From contig DATANR010000266.1 of assembly GCA_036266155.1 (NCBI GenBank), forward strand, positions 1 to 19,617: 19,617 nucleotides of DNA, written 5' to 3'. The notes under the pieces are model-generated. The model made no database searches, had not been told where the DNA came from, and worked only from the letters and a program-made list of their open reading frames with translations. The position numbers and the translations under genes are program-made. Of the stretch, positions 6,584-13,372 are shown in pieces; the stretch's first letter is position 1, and every line of letters starts with the position of its first letter. The stretch is from SIAJ01 sp036266155. Its GTDB lineage: Bacteria > Planctomycetota > Planctomycetia > Gemmatales > Gemmataceae.

Positions 6584-7815
6584 GTGCGAGCACTCCGGAC
6601 CATTGCCATGCCAATCGCGCCAAGAGCCATCAAACCGGCCGCATAGAGGAAGCCGGCCACGGGGGCGTAAGCGATGAGCAAGCCGACGACAAAGCTGGCG
6701 GCGAAGTCGCCGATGCCATTCACGCAACCAAGCACGCCGTACGCTGTACCACGCCGCGACGACTCGGGAATTAGGTCGGCCGTCATTGCCCCTTCGAGGG
6801 CTTCTTGCACGGCAATGTAAACGCCGGCCAGCACGAACAGGCCGACGACCATTCCCAGTGCCTGAATATCCCAAAGAAACGCGCTGGCGAAGCCGAGCAT
6901 GACGACGACGCCAATCGAATATCCGCCCACGAGCAAGCCACGCCGACCAATTCGATCGCTCAGCGCGCCGACCGGATAAGCGACGATTGCCGCGATCAGG
7001 TTGCGGAGAGCGTAAAGGAGCGGGCCGACGATCAACGCGAACTCGCGACCGTACGCCGGTTCGAGCAGGACAATCGACGACAGGATCAACAAGGTGTGCG
7101 AAAAGTCGCCGAGTCCGAACACGCCGACGGCAAGCAGATATTGGCGAAATGGCCTCGGCAACTCCGCAAGCGACTCGCGAAAGCGCAGGCCCGGCTTCGG
7201 CGTGAAGCGTTGTTCGCGGACGAGCAACATGAATGTCAGCGCAGCGCCGACACCTGGAATCACCGTTAGGAGGAAGATGATCCGGTGCGGAGCTTCGGTG
7301 ACCTTGATGATGTCGGACGGGATCTGCCAGAGCAACGAGGCGCCAAGCAATGGCCCGAGGATCGCCCCAATCGTGTCGCCCGCGCGGTGAAATCCAAATG
7401 CCCTGCCCAGCGCATTGGGCGGCACCGAGTCGGCCAGGATCGCGTCGCGCAGCGGACCGCGCAGCCCTTTGCCGGTCCAGGCCAGCGACTTACCCAGCAG
7501 GATTAACGGCCACCCGATGGCGAACGCGAAGAGCGAGAGCGACACGCCGGTGAGCGCATAGCCGGAGACGACCAGTGCCTTGCGCTTGCCGATGCGATCC
7601 GAATAGTATCCGACACCCAGCTTGACAAAGTTCGCGAGTGCGTCGCCCGTGCCCTCGGTCAAGCCCAGGAAGTAGCCGGGGATCATCAGCACCGAAAAGA
7701 ACCCCGGCATCACCGCGGTGGCCATTTCGTACGAAACATCCGCAAGCAGGCTGGTCAATCCCGCGCCGATAACGGTCCGATTGAGCCAAGCGGTCGGCGG
7801 CGGGGGATCAGCCAT
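6580..7815 (-). CDS. Major facilitator superfamily transporter
   Basis: This 411-residue integral membrane protein has about twelve hydrophobic segments. MFS motif A appears twice, as expected for the two six-helix halves: GVGYYSDRIGKRK at residues 68-80 and GALSDRIGRRG near residue 290. The early stretch LLADVSYEMATAVMPGFF is shared, to my knowledge, by a bacterial MFS subgroup of unknown substrate. The frame opens at a TTG at 7890, but the first ATG, at 7815, gives a normal start (MADPPPPTAWLN) with no strong Shine-Dalgarno. It is the first gene of a two-gene unit with crcB, with overlapping stop and start. Export of a small molecule or ion is likely. A role with fluoride is only a guess from the neighbour. 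Confidence 0.88.
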   Translation of the reverse strand: MADPPPPTAWLNRTVIGAGLTSLLADVSYEMATAVMPGFFSVLMIPGYFLGLTEGTGDALANFVKLGVGYYSDRIGKRKALVVSGYALTGVSLSLFAFAIGWPLILLGKSLAWTGKGLRGPLRDAILADSVPPNALGRAFGFHRAGDTIGAILGPLLGASLLWQIPSDIIKVTEAPHRIIFLLTVIPGVGAALTFMLLVREQRFTPKPGLRFRESLAELPRPFRQYLLAVGVFGLGDFSHTLLILSSIVLLEPAYGREFALIVGPLLYALRNLIAAIVAYPVGALSDRIGRRGLLVGGYSIGVVVMLGFASAFLWDIQALGMVVGLFVLAGVYIAVQEALEGAMTADLIPESSRRGTAYGVLGCVNGIGDFAASFVVGLLIAYAPVAGFLYAAGLMALGAIGMAMVRSART

Positions 7816-7883
7816 GCAGTGGTTGTACGGGTCGTTCAAGGCACATGGGTGTGGCCCTATTGATGGTTTGAACAATAGATGTC

Positions 7884-7912
7884 TGGACAACTAATCAGCG
7901 TCCTGTTATCAT
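7884..7912 (+). promoter_or_regulatory. Candidate sigma70-like promoter for the flavoprotein gene
   Basis: TGGACA at 7884-7889 and TATCAT at 7907-7912 are separated by 17 nt, each close to consensus. A start near 7919 would give a leader of about 31 nt before the ATG at 7950. Promoter rules in planctomycetes may differ from E. coli, so this is a prediction. Confidence 0.4.
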
Positions 7913-7949
7913 CTCTTGGACGCCTCTCCCAAGTTTCGAGTGCACAATC

Positions 7950-9221
7950 ATGGCGCATGGTATTCCAGCGACAACAGACGTCATCGTGATCGGCGGCGGG
8001 CCGGCCGGGTCGACCGCGGCGACGTTGCTCGCCAAGGCGGGCGTGAGCGTCCAGTTGTTCGAGCGCGACCACTTCCCACGTTTCCACATCGGCGAGTCGA
8101 TGATTCCGCAGACGTACTTCGTTTTGGAGCGGCTCGACATGCTGCCGAAGCTGGCGAAGAGTCACTTCGTCAAGAAGCACTCCGTGCAGTTTGTGAACCA
8201 GCGCGGCAAGCTGTCAGAGCCGTTCTACTTCTTCGACAACAAGCCGCACCCGTCGAGCCAGACCTGGCAAGTTCGCCGGAGCGAGTTCGATCAACTAATG
8301 CTGAACAACGCCCGCGAGCACGGGGCAAGTATCCACGAAGGCGTCCGCGTGCTGGAAGTGCTGTTCGAGGGTGACAAGGCCGGCGGCGTGCGCATCAAGA
8401 CGGAGGATGGCCAAGAGCAGGAAGTTCGCTCCAAGGTCGTCGTTGACGCGAGCGGGCAAAGCTCCCTGCTGATGGATCGGCTGGATCTACGTGAGTGGGA
8501 CCCGGTGCTGAAGAAGGCGGCACTATGGACCTACTGGAAGGGGGCCTACCGCGACACCGGCCGCGATGAGGGCGCGACCCTCGTCATTCAGACCGAAGGA
8601 AAAAAGGGTTGGTTCTGGTACATCCCCCTGCACGACGACATCATCAGCGTGGGCGTCGTGGCCGATCACGATTACCTGTTCAAGGATCGAACGACCAAGG
8701 ATCTGGAAGCGATTTATTTCGAGGAAGTCGCCCGAGCGCCGGGCGTGCAGCCGCGCATCAAGGATGCGACGCGCTGCGACATCTTCCGGGCGCAGAAGGA
8801 GTACACCTATCGTGCGACGCAGGCCGGCGGCAACGGCTGGGTGCTCATCGGCGACGCGTTCGGGTTCCTCGACCCGCTCTATTCCTCGGGTGTCTTGCTG
8901 GCGCTGACGAGTGGGTCGATGGCCGCCGACGCGATCGTCGCGGGCCTGGCCAAGGGCGACACGTCGGCAAAACAACTGCGAACCTGGGAGCAAGGCTTCG
9001 TGCAGGGGATGGAGCGAGTCCGCCGGCTCGTGTGCGAGTTCTACGACGGCTTCAGCTTCGGCCGATTTGTGCGCAAGCATCCGCACTTGAAGAACCTGGT
9101 GACCGACGTGCTCATCGGCGACGTGTTCAAGGACGAGGTCGACGTGCTGTGGCCGTTGATGGACGAGCTGCGTCGCGAGGTCGCGGCCGAGAAGGCGCAG
9201 GGTATGGGGTATAGGGTTTAG
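7950..9221 (+). CDS. FAD-dependent oxidoreductase, flavin-dependent halogenase-like
   Basis: This 423-residue flavoprotein opens with a Rossmann FAD-binding site, VIVIGGGPAGSTAA at residues 11-24, followed by FPRFHIGESMIPQ at 42-54, a signature shared by tryptophan-halogenase-like enzymes and geranylgeranyl reductases. Residues 220-226 are GWFWYIP, matching the WxWxIP motif used to recognise flavin-dependent halogenases. The second FAD motif, WVLIGDAFGFLDPLYSSG, lies at 297-314. A lysine pair at 75-76 is near where the halogenase catalytic Lys is expected, but I cannot align it confidently. The protein could be a halogenase or a related monooxygenase or reductase. No biosynthetic cluster surrounds it. 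There is no Shine-Dalgarno before the ATG. The last residues and the TAG stop lie inside a GGGTATAGGG-type repeat, so the C-terminus may have been altered by repeat insertion. Confidence 0.85.
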   Translation: MAHGIPATTDVIVIGGGPAGSTAATLLAKAGVSVQLFERDHFPRFHIGESMIPQTYFVLERLDMLPKLAKSHFVKKHSVQFVNQRGKLSEPFYFFDNKPHPSSQTWQVRRSEFDQLMLNNAREHGASIHEGVRVLEVLFEGDKAGGVRIKTEDGQEQEVRSKVVVDASGQSSLLMDRLDLREWDPVLKKAALWTYWKGAYRDTGRDEGATLVIQTEGKKGWFWYIPLHDDIISVGVVADHDYLFKDRTTKDLEAIYFEEVARAPGVQPRIKDATRCDIFRAQKEYTYRATQAGGNGWVLIGDAFGFLDPLYSSGVLLALTSGSMAADAIVAGLAKGDTSAKQLRTWEQGFVQGMERVRRLVCEFYDGFSFGRFVRKHPHLKNLVTDVLIGDVFKDEVDVLWPLMDELRREVAAEKAQGMGYRV

Positions 9222-9291
9222 GGTTGAAAGATCCTCGTACTCTTTGCCCATTAAGCTTCACCGACACCGTAAACCCTACACCCTATACCCT
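9199..9291. repeat. Inverted pair of GGGTATAGGG-type repeats
   Basis: A 22-nt unit at 9199-9220 (beginning AGGGTATGGGG, ending AGGGTTTA) recurs as its reverse complement at 9270-9291 with 20 of 22 positions matching, separated by 49 bases. The left copy supplies the last codons and most of the stop of the flavoprotein gene. The right copy ends on the first base of the TTG start used for the antiporter. The transcript could fold into a long stem-loop. It may act as a weak terminator or RNA stabiliser, or be a small dispersed element. Confidence 0.7.
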
Positions 9292-10736
9292 TGTCCCACG
9301 CCTCCCCACAACCGGCACGCCGCTGGCTCGCGTTCGCGGCCCTGATGGGGCTGTCGATCGTGGGCGTCGGGATTTTCTTCTTAATCCGCGGCTACGGCGA
9401 GACGCTGACTGCTCCCGCACCGCAGCCGGGCGTATCCGCCAGCGTTGGCGCGACCACCGGCAAGGGACACGCGCTGTTTCACGTCCTGCTCGCACTCTCC
9501 GCAGTCATCGCGCTGGGTCGTTTGTTGGGCAAGGCCTTCACGTATATCGGCCAGCCGCCGGTCATTGGCGAAGTGGTGGCGGGAATCGCGCTCGGCCCGT
9601 CGTTGCTCGGCCGGCTCGCGCCGGACGCGATGGACTTCCTGTTGCCGAAGGACGCGGCCCCGCACCTCGGCATCATCGCGCAACTCGGCGCGATCCTCTA
9701 CATGTTCATCGTCGGCCTGGAGCTGAACACCGGGCAGTTGCGCGCGATTGCCGGCTCCGTGATCGCCGTGTCGCACGTCAGCATTCTGCTGCCCTTTGTG
9801 ATGGGGGCTGGGCTGGCCCTCTGGCTTTACCCGGTTTTGTCGAGTCAAGCCGTCCCGTTCACGAGCTTCGCACTGTTCGTCGGCGTCGCGATGGCGATCA
9901 CCGCGTTTCCCGTGCTCGCACGCATTCTGACTGATCGAGGCATGGCACGCACGCAACTCGGAGTGACCGCTCTCGGAGCCGCGGCCGTCGGCGACGTCAC
10001 CGCGTGGTGCTTGCTCGCACTGGTCGTCGGTGTGGCCCAGGCGCAGGTGGGTGATGCTCTGCTCGTCATCGTTTATTCGGCCTTATTTGTGACGGGGATG
10101 ATCGTCATAGTTCGCCCGCTCGTTCGCGGTTATGTCCGCAAGCACGGCGACGTGCCGCCGGCCCGCGGGACGATCGCGATCGTGATCATCGGCGTCCTCA
10201 TGGCGGCGCTGACCACCGAGGCGATCGGCATTCACGCGGTCTTCGGAGCGTTCTTGCTCGGTGTGTTGATCCCGCATGATAGCCGGCTGGCCAGAGATAT
10301 TGGCCGCAAGCTGTACGACGTCGTGACCGTGCTCCTGTTGCCAGCGTTCTTTGCGTTCACCGGCTTGCGTACACAGATTGGTTTGGTCTCCACCGGCGCC
10401 GAATGGGCGATGTGCGCTACGATCGTCATAGTCGCCACCTCGGGCAAGTTCGGCGGCGCCTTCATCGCTGCCCGGGCGACCGGCCAAAGCTGGCGTGACG
10501 CCGCGGCAGTTGGATCGTTGATGAACACGCGCGGCTTGATGGAACTGATCGTCCTCAACATTGGGCTCGACCTCGGCGTCATCTCACCGACACTATTTGC
10601 GATGATGGTCGTGATGGCTCTGGTGACGACGATGGCAACCGCCCCGGCCTTGCATTTCCTCCTTCCCTCTCATTCGCCAATCGCAGCTGACGAGATGGAT
10701 GCTCCTTCGATGAAGGAAATCCCGGCCGCGGTGTGA
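9291..10736 (+). CDS. CPA2-family cation:proton antiporter
   Basis: This 481-residue membrane protein has about twelve to thirteen hydrophobic segments and the Na+/H+ exchanger domain. Visible signatures are GQPPVIGEVVAGIALGPSLLG at residues 87-107, QLGAILYMFIVGLELNTGQL at 131-150, AITAFPVLARILTD at 202-215, GDVTAW at 234-239 (with the Asp expected in the ion site) and MNTRGLMELIVLNIGLDLG from 411. The NTRGLMELIVLN stretch resembles the KefB/plant CHX branch. It should exchange Na+ or K+ for protons across the inner membrane. There is no C-terminal TrkA-N domain. The frame opens after the TAA at 9270-9272. TTG at 9291 is the first usable start; the ATG at 9345 would cut into the first membrane segment, so TTG is preferred but uncertain. 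It is probably transcribed with the upstream flavoprotein gene. Confidence 0.88.
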   Translation: MSHASPQPARRWLAFAALMGLSIVGVGIFFLIRGYGETLTAPAPQPGVSASVGATTGKGHALFHVLLALSAVIALGRLLGKAFTYIGQPPVIGEVVAGIALGPSLLGRLAPDAMDFLLPKDAAPHLGIIAQLGAILYMFIVGLELNTGQLRAIAGSVIAVSHVSILLPFVMGAGLALWLYPVLSSQAVPFTSFALFVGVAMAITAFPVLARILTDRGMARTQLGVTALGAAAVGDVTAWCLLALVVGVAQAQVGDALLVIVYSALFVTGMIVIVRPLVRGYVRKHGDVPPARGTIAIVIIGVLMAALTTEAIGIHAVFGAFLLGVLIPHDSRLARDIGRKLYDVVTVLLLPAFFAFTGLRTQIGLVSTGAEWAMCATIVIVATSGKFGGAFIAARATGQSWRDAAAVGSLMNTRGLMELIVLNIGLDLGVISPTLFAMMVVMALVTTMATAPALHFLLPSHSPIAADEMDAPSMKEIPAAV

Positions 10737-10818
10737 GTGTCGGATGAATTTCGGAATTGCGCTTTACATCCATGCGCTTCAGAATACTCCACGAGCATCC
10801 CGCTTACTTATCTCGATG

Positions 10819-10823
10819 AGGAG
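10819..10823 (+). promoter_or_regulatory. Shine-Dalgarno deciding the VOC-gene start
   Basis: AGGAG at 10819-10823 lies only 2 nt before the ATG at 10826 but 8 nt before the in-frame ATG at 10832. Normal spacing favours 10832. Confidence 0.6.
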
Positions 10824-10831
10824 CCATGCTC

Positions 10832-11269
10832 ATGGCCGTGCAACCGATTCCGGACGGGTACCATTCCATCACGCCGTACCTAACCGTTCGAGGTGTCCGC
10901 GGTTTGTTGGAGTTCGTGCAAAAAGCGTTCGATGCGAAAGTGCTGTTTGAGATGCCGCGGCCGGATGGCGAGATTGGTCACGCCGAGATCAAGATCGGCG
11001 ATTCGATCATGATGTGCGGCGAGGCCCGCGACCAATGGGTGCCGATGCCGGGGATGTTCTATCTCTATGTGACGGACGTCGACGCGGTGTTTCAGAAGGC
11101 GGTTGCGGCTGGCGGCGAAGTCGTTCAGCCCGTCACCGACCAGTTCTACGGCGACCGCAGCGGCGGCGTCAAGGACGCGTGCGGCAATCAATGGTGGATC
11201 GCGACGCACAAGGAAGACGTGCCGCCGGAGGAAATTCAGCGCCGCATGGCGGCCGCGGGCAAGCAGTAA
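10832..11269 (+). CDS. VOC-family (glyoxalase/PhnB-like) protein
   Basis: This small cytoplasmic protein of 145 residues belongs to the vicinal oxygen chelate fold, closest in pattern to the PhnB/glyoxalase-like group. Signatures are ITPYLTVRGVRGLLEFVQKAF near the N-terminus, GEIGHAEIKIGDSIMMCGEA in the first beta-alpha module, and FYLYVTDVDAVFQKAVAAGG, FYGDRSGGVKDACGNQWWIATH in the second. His in GHAEIKIGD and residues near the C-terminal GNQWWIATH occupy places where metal ligands are often found. Substrate cannot be predicted; the family includes isomerases, dioxygenases and resistance proteins. The start at 10832 was chosen from the Shine-Dalgarno position; 10826 would add two residues. 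It stands alone after the antiporter (95 bp away) and ends at a strong terminator. Confidence 0.88.
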   Translation: MAVQPIPDGYHSITPYLTVRGVRGLLEFVQKAFDAKVLFEMPRPDGEIGHAEIKIGDSIMMCGEARDQWVPMPGMFYLYVTDVDAVFQKAVAAGGEVVQPVTDQFYGDRSGGVKDACGNQWWIATHKEDVPPEEIQRRMAAAGKQ

Positions 11270-11275
11270 AAAGAG

Positions 11276-11305
11276 AAAGCCCAGGGACGTACGTCCCTGG
11301 GCTTT
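11276..11305. terminator. Bidirectional terminator between VOC gene and rpsI
   Basis: A perfect 30-bp palindrome (arms 11276-11290 and 11291-11305, centre ACGT) ends in TTTT on the plus strand. On the minus strand the complement of 11266-11278 is very T-rich. It lies 6 bases after the VOC stop and 20 bases beyond the rpsI stop, so it should end transcription from both sides. Confidence 0.85.
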
Positions 11306-11325
11306 TGCATTCTTCTTGAGTGTCT

Positions 11326-11796
11326 TTAGCGCTTCGAGAACTGGAACGAACGGCGAGCGCCCTTGCGGCCGTACTTCTTGCGTTCCTTCATCCGGCTGTC
11401 GCGTGTGAGATAGCCGGAATCGCGCAGCTTCTTGGACATTTCGCTCTCAGGCGTCGCGGCAGCCGGTTGGCCGTCGGCGCCGGGGGGCGGTGCTTCGGGG
11501 ACCCCGGAAGTCAAGCCAAACATCACCTTCAAAGCTCGCGCCACGCCCTGGCTCGTCGCGCCGGCCTGACCGGTGATGCCGCCACCGCGGACGTTGACGA
11601 ACACGTCGAGCCGATTACGCATGTCAAGAAGCGCCAGCGGGCCGGTGACGGCGCTGCGGTCCTTGTCCTCGGTGAAAAACTGGTCGAGCGGGCGATCGTT
11701 GATCAGGATCTTGCCGCTGCCTTCCGTCACGCGCACGCGGGCCACTGACGACTTGCGTCGACCGGTGCCCAGGTGAAACTTCTTCATCGCGCTCAT
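11326..11796 (-). CDS. rpsI: 30S ribosomal protein S9 with internal insertion
   Basis: This 156-residue protein is S9 of the small ribosomal subunit. The body matches the family: GTGRRKSSVARVRV at residues 10-23, GGGITGQAGATSQGVARAL at 71-89, GYLTRDSRMKERKKYGRKGARR at 128-149, and the conserved C-terminal tail SFQFSKR whose final Lys-Arg reaches the tRNA in the P site. Between the ALK helix (to residue 90) and LRDSGY (from 124) there is an extra Pro/Ala/Gly-rich stretch, roughly 95-120, absent from E. coli S9. It follows rplM by 40 nt on the same strand, the common rplM-rpsI operon. The ATG at 11796 has a distant AGAGG; an ATG three codons later is possible. Confidence 0.97.
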   Translation of the reverse strand: MSAMKKFHLGTGRRKSSVARVRVTEGSGKILINDRPLDQFFTEDKDRSAVTGPLALLDMRNRLDVFVNVRGGGITGQAGATSQGVARALKVMFGLTSGVPEAPPPGADGQPAAATPESEMSKKLRDSGYLTRDSRMKERKKYGRKGARRSFQFSKR

Positions 11797-11836
11797 ATCC
11801 GTCGTTTACCTCTAGGGGGCAATGGCCCCGGAATTA

Positions 11837-12274
11837 TCAAGAAAGTTTGAAGTCTTTGGGCGACTGAGCCTGGTGCGGATGCTTCGACCCGGCATACATC
11901 TTCAACTTGCTGAGCTGAGCCCGACCGAGCCGGCTGCGGGGAACCATGCGCTTGACGGCCTGGTACAAGATTTCTGCGGGCTTGCGCTCGCGCATTTCCT
12001 TGGCCGGAATGATCTTCTGCCCGCCGGCGTAGCGGCTATAGGTCTGGTAGGTCTTCTGTTCCCACTTGTTGCCGGTAAACTCGATCTTCTCGACATTCGT
12101 GACGATCACGAAGTCGCCGGTATCGATGTGCGGCGTGAACGTCGGCTTGTGCTTGCCGCGCAGGATGTTCGCGATTTGCACCGCCAAACGGCCAACGACG
12201 AGGCCCGTACCGTCTATGTGCAGCCATTCCGGCGTAACGGTCGCGGGAGTGGCTAAAGTGGTCTTCGTTGACAT
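11837..12274 (-). CDS. rplM: 50S ribosomal protein L13
   Basis: This 145-residue protein is L13 of the large ribosomal subunit, an early assembly protein that binds 23S rRNA. Recognised segments are WLHIDGTGLVVGRLAVQIANILRGKHK at residues 17-43, DTGDFVIVTNVEKIEFTGNKWEQKTYQTYSRYAGG at 51-85, and MVPRSRLGRAQLSKLKMYAGSKHPHQAQSP near the C-terminus. Length and order are normal. It is the first gene of the rplM-rpsI operon, with a candidate promoter at 12314-12341 and a leader of about 33 nt. No Shine-Dalgarno is visible, which may mean initiation without one. In E. coli the operon is autoregulated by L13 through its leader; I cannot show the same here. Confidence 0.97.
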   Translation of the reverse strand: MSTKTTLATPATVTPEWLHIDGTGLVVGRLAVQIANILRGKHKPTFTPHIDTGDFVIVTNVEKIEFTGNKWEQKTYQTYSRYAGGQKIIPAKEMRERKPAEILYQAVKRMVPRSRLGRAQLSKLKMYAGSKHPHQAQSPKDFKLS

Positions 12275-12313
12275 AGCGAATGCACAGTCCGGTCTTGGAA
12301 GTCGAAAGCTAAC

Positions 12314-12341
12314 ATCTTAGAGTGGGGTCAAGGGTCGTCAA
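12314..12341 (-). promoter_or_regulatory. Candidate promoter for rplM-rpsI
   Basis: On the minus strand TTGACG (complement of 12336-12341) and TAAGAT (complement of 12314-12319) are separated by 16 nt. The -35 matches consensus at five of six positions and the -10 at four. A start near 12307 would give a leader of about 33 nt before rplM. Confidence 0.45.
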
Positions 12342-12411
12342 GGACGAGCGAAGAACTATTTAGCCGATTGCAAACGCCGGCAGCCGCTCACACCGGCCCC
12401 AGGAGCATGGC

Positions 12412-13032
12412 ATGACCGTGACCGCGACCCCCCCGCGACCCCCGCTCGGCTTGCCGCCGGGGAGCATTCGCGGCCTGTTGGCGCTCCAGATCACCATCAT
12501 CTTCTGGATATTGTTGCTGGCGCCGACAGACGAGAACGGCACGTTTGTTCCGATTCCACTGAACCTATATTTCTTGCTGGCGACGGTCCTGGTGTTTTTC
12601 GTGGCGCATGGCAAGTCGATCGCCCGCCGTGACGATCCGACGCCGTCGCCGTTGTGGCTCCCCGGCGGCACCCTGCGCTTTTTGATCCTGGCCGGTACCG
12701 GCGCGGTGTTCGCCTACCTTGCGCTTCGGCATCCCGATCGATTCGATCGGCTCACACCGCGGCCGGAAGACCTGCTGTCGTGGAAATACTACCTGGCCGC
12801 CGTGGGCATTGGCTTTGTGCTCGGGTATGCCACGCGCGTTCTTCCCTTCCGGCACGGGTGGGCGTTTCAAGCATTCCAGGCGTGGATCGCGATCATCGCC
12901 ATGGCGATCTTGTTCCTGCACATGGTCTTCGAGGTCATCATCAATTTCAGCATGCCGCACTTGATCGACGCGGTCGCGTGGCAAACGATTGTGACGGGCG
13001 TGGTCGCGTTCTACTTCGGTTCGCGTTCGTGA
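12412..13032 (+). CDS. Small polytopic membrane protein of unknown function
   Basis: This encodes 206 residues that I do not recognise as a named family. Hydrophobic segments lie at about 22-38, 49-66, 89-106, 125-143, 155-178 and 190-203, so four to six membrane passes are likely. Two related motifs, LPPGSIRGLLALQ at 14-26 and LPGGTLRFLILAG at 83-95, each precede a membrane helix and suggest an internal duplication. The segment between them (69-82) is polar, with Arg and Asp. The ATG at 12412 has AGGAG at 12401-12405, spacing 6 nt; the ATG at 12407 is out of frame. It is divergent from rplM and followed by a clear terminator, so it is likely a single-gene unit. Confidence 0.85.
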   Translation: MTVTATPPRPPLGLPPGSIRGLLALQITIIFWILLLAPTDENGTFVPIPLNLYFLLATVLVFFVAHGKSIARRDDPTPSPLWLPGGTLRFLILAGTGAVFAYLALRHPDRFDRLTPRPEDLLSWKYYLAAVGIGFVLGYATRVLPFRHGWAFQAFQAWIAIIAMAILFLHMVFEVIINFSMPHLIDAVAWQTIVTGVVAFYFGSRS

Positions 13033-13061
13033 CGACCGGCTGTTCGCATCAACCTTCGTAG

Positions 13062-13089
13062 CGGGGCGGCGCACGGCCGCCCCGTTTTT
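13062..13089 (+). terminator. Intrinsic terminator after the membrane-protein gene
   Basis: CGGGGCGGC at 13062-13070 pairs with GCCGCCCCG at 13076-13084 around a 5-nt loop, followed by TTTTT at 13085-13089. It lies 29 bases after the upstream stop and immediately before the candidate rny promoter. Confidence 0.88.
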
Positions 13090-13090
13090 G

Positions 13091-13120
13091 TTGACCACTT
13101 TTGTCGGCGCTTCGCATAAT
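13091..13120 (+). promoter_or_regulatory. Candidate promoter for rny-ymdB
   Basis: TTGACC at 13091-13096 and CATAAT at 13115-13120 each match five of six consensus positions, with an 18-nt spacer. It directly follows a terminator. A start near 13127 would leave a leader of about 245 nt before rny. Confidence 0.5.
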
Positions 13121-13372
13121 ACCAACGTTACCTGTCGTTCTGTCGTTCGACCCGCAACCGCGGGTCCGCCGAGTCTCTCGACCCCAACTGCCGCGGGGGC
13201 CCGTCGCGGCCTGACACCCGAATGCATGTGAAAGGCGGTTTGGACGTGTTCCTTTGGGGACTCTTGTGCGCCTTGGCTTGTGCTCTTTGGGCAATCCGCC
13301 CAGGGACGCGGCCCCGCGCCGTCCAACTGCCTCCTCCGAGATGCTTGCCGGACACGCGAAGGAGTGTCCTCT
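13121..13372 (+). other. Long untranslated leader before rny
   Basis: With the terminator at 13062-13089 and the promoter at 13091-13120, this 252-base stretch completes the 340-base gap between genes. A 6-bp hairpin, ACCCGC at 13150-13155 with GCGGGT at 13160-13165, and a small TGGGC/GCCCA hairpin near 13290 are visible. An open frame from ATG 13222 begins with a hydrophobic stretch but lacks a ribosome site and runs into rny out of frame, so I do not call it. No known riboswitch is recognised. Confidence 0.4.

Noticed and set aside
7816..7949. Fluoride riboswitch upstream of the MFS-crcB unit
   Set aside because: I could not find the conserved riboswitch core by eye on the minus strand of this gap.
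13141..13170. Hairpin ACCCGC/GCGGGT as a terminator or known RNA motif
   Set aside because: The stem is only 6 bp with no T tract after it, and it matches no RNA family I know.
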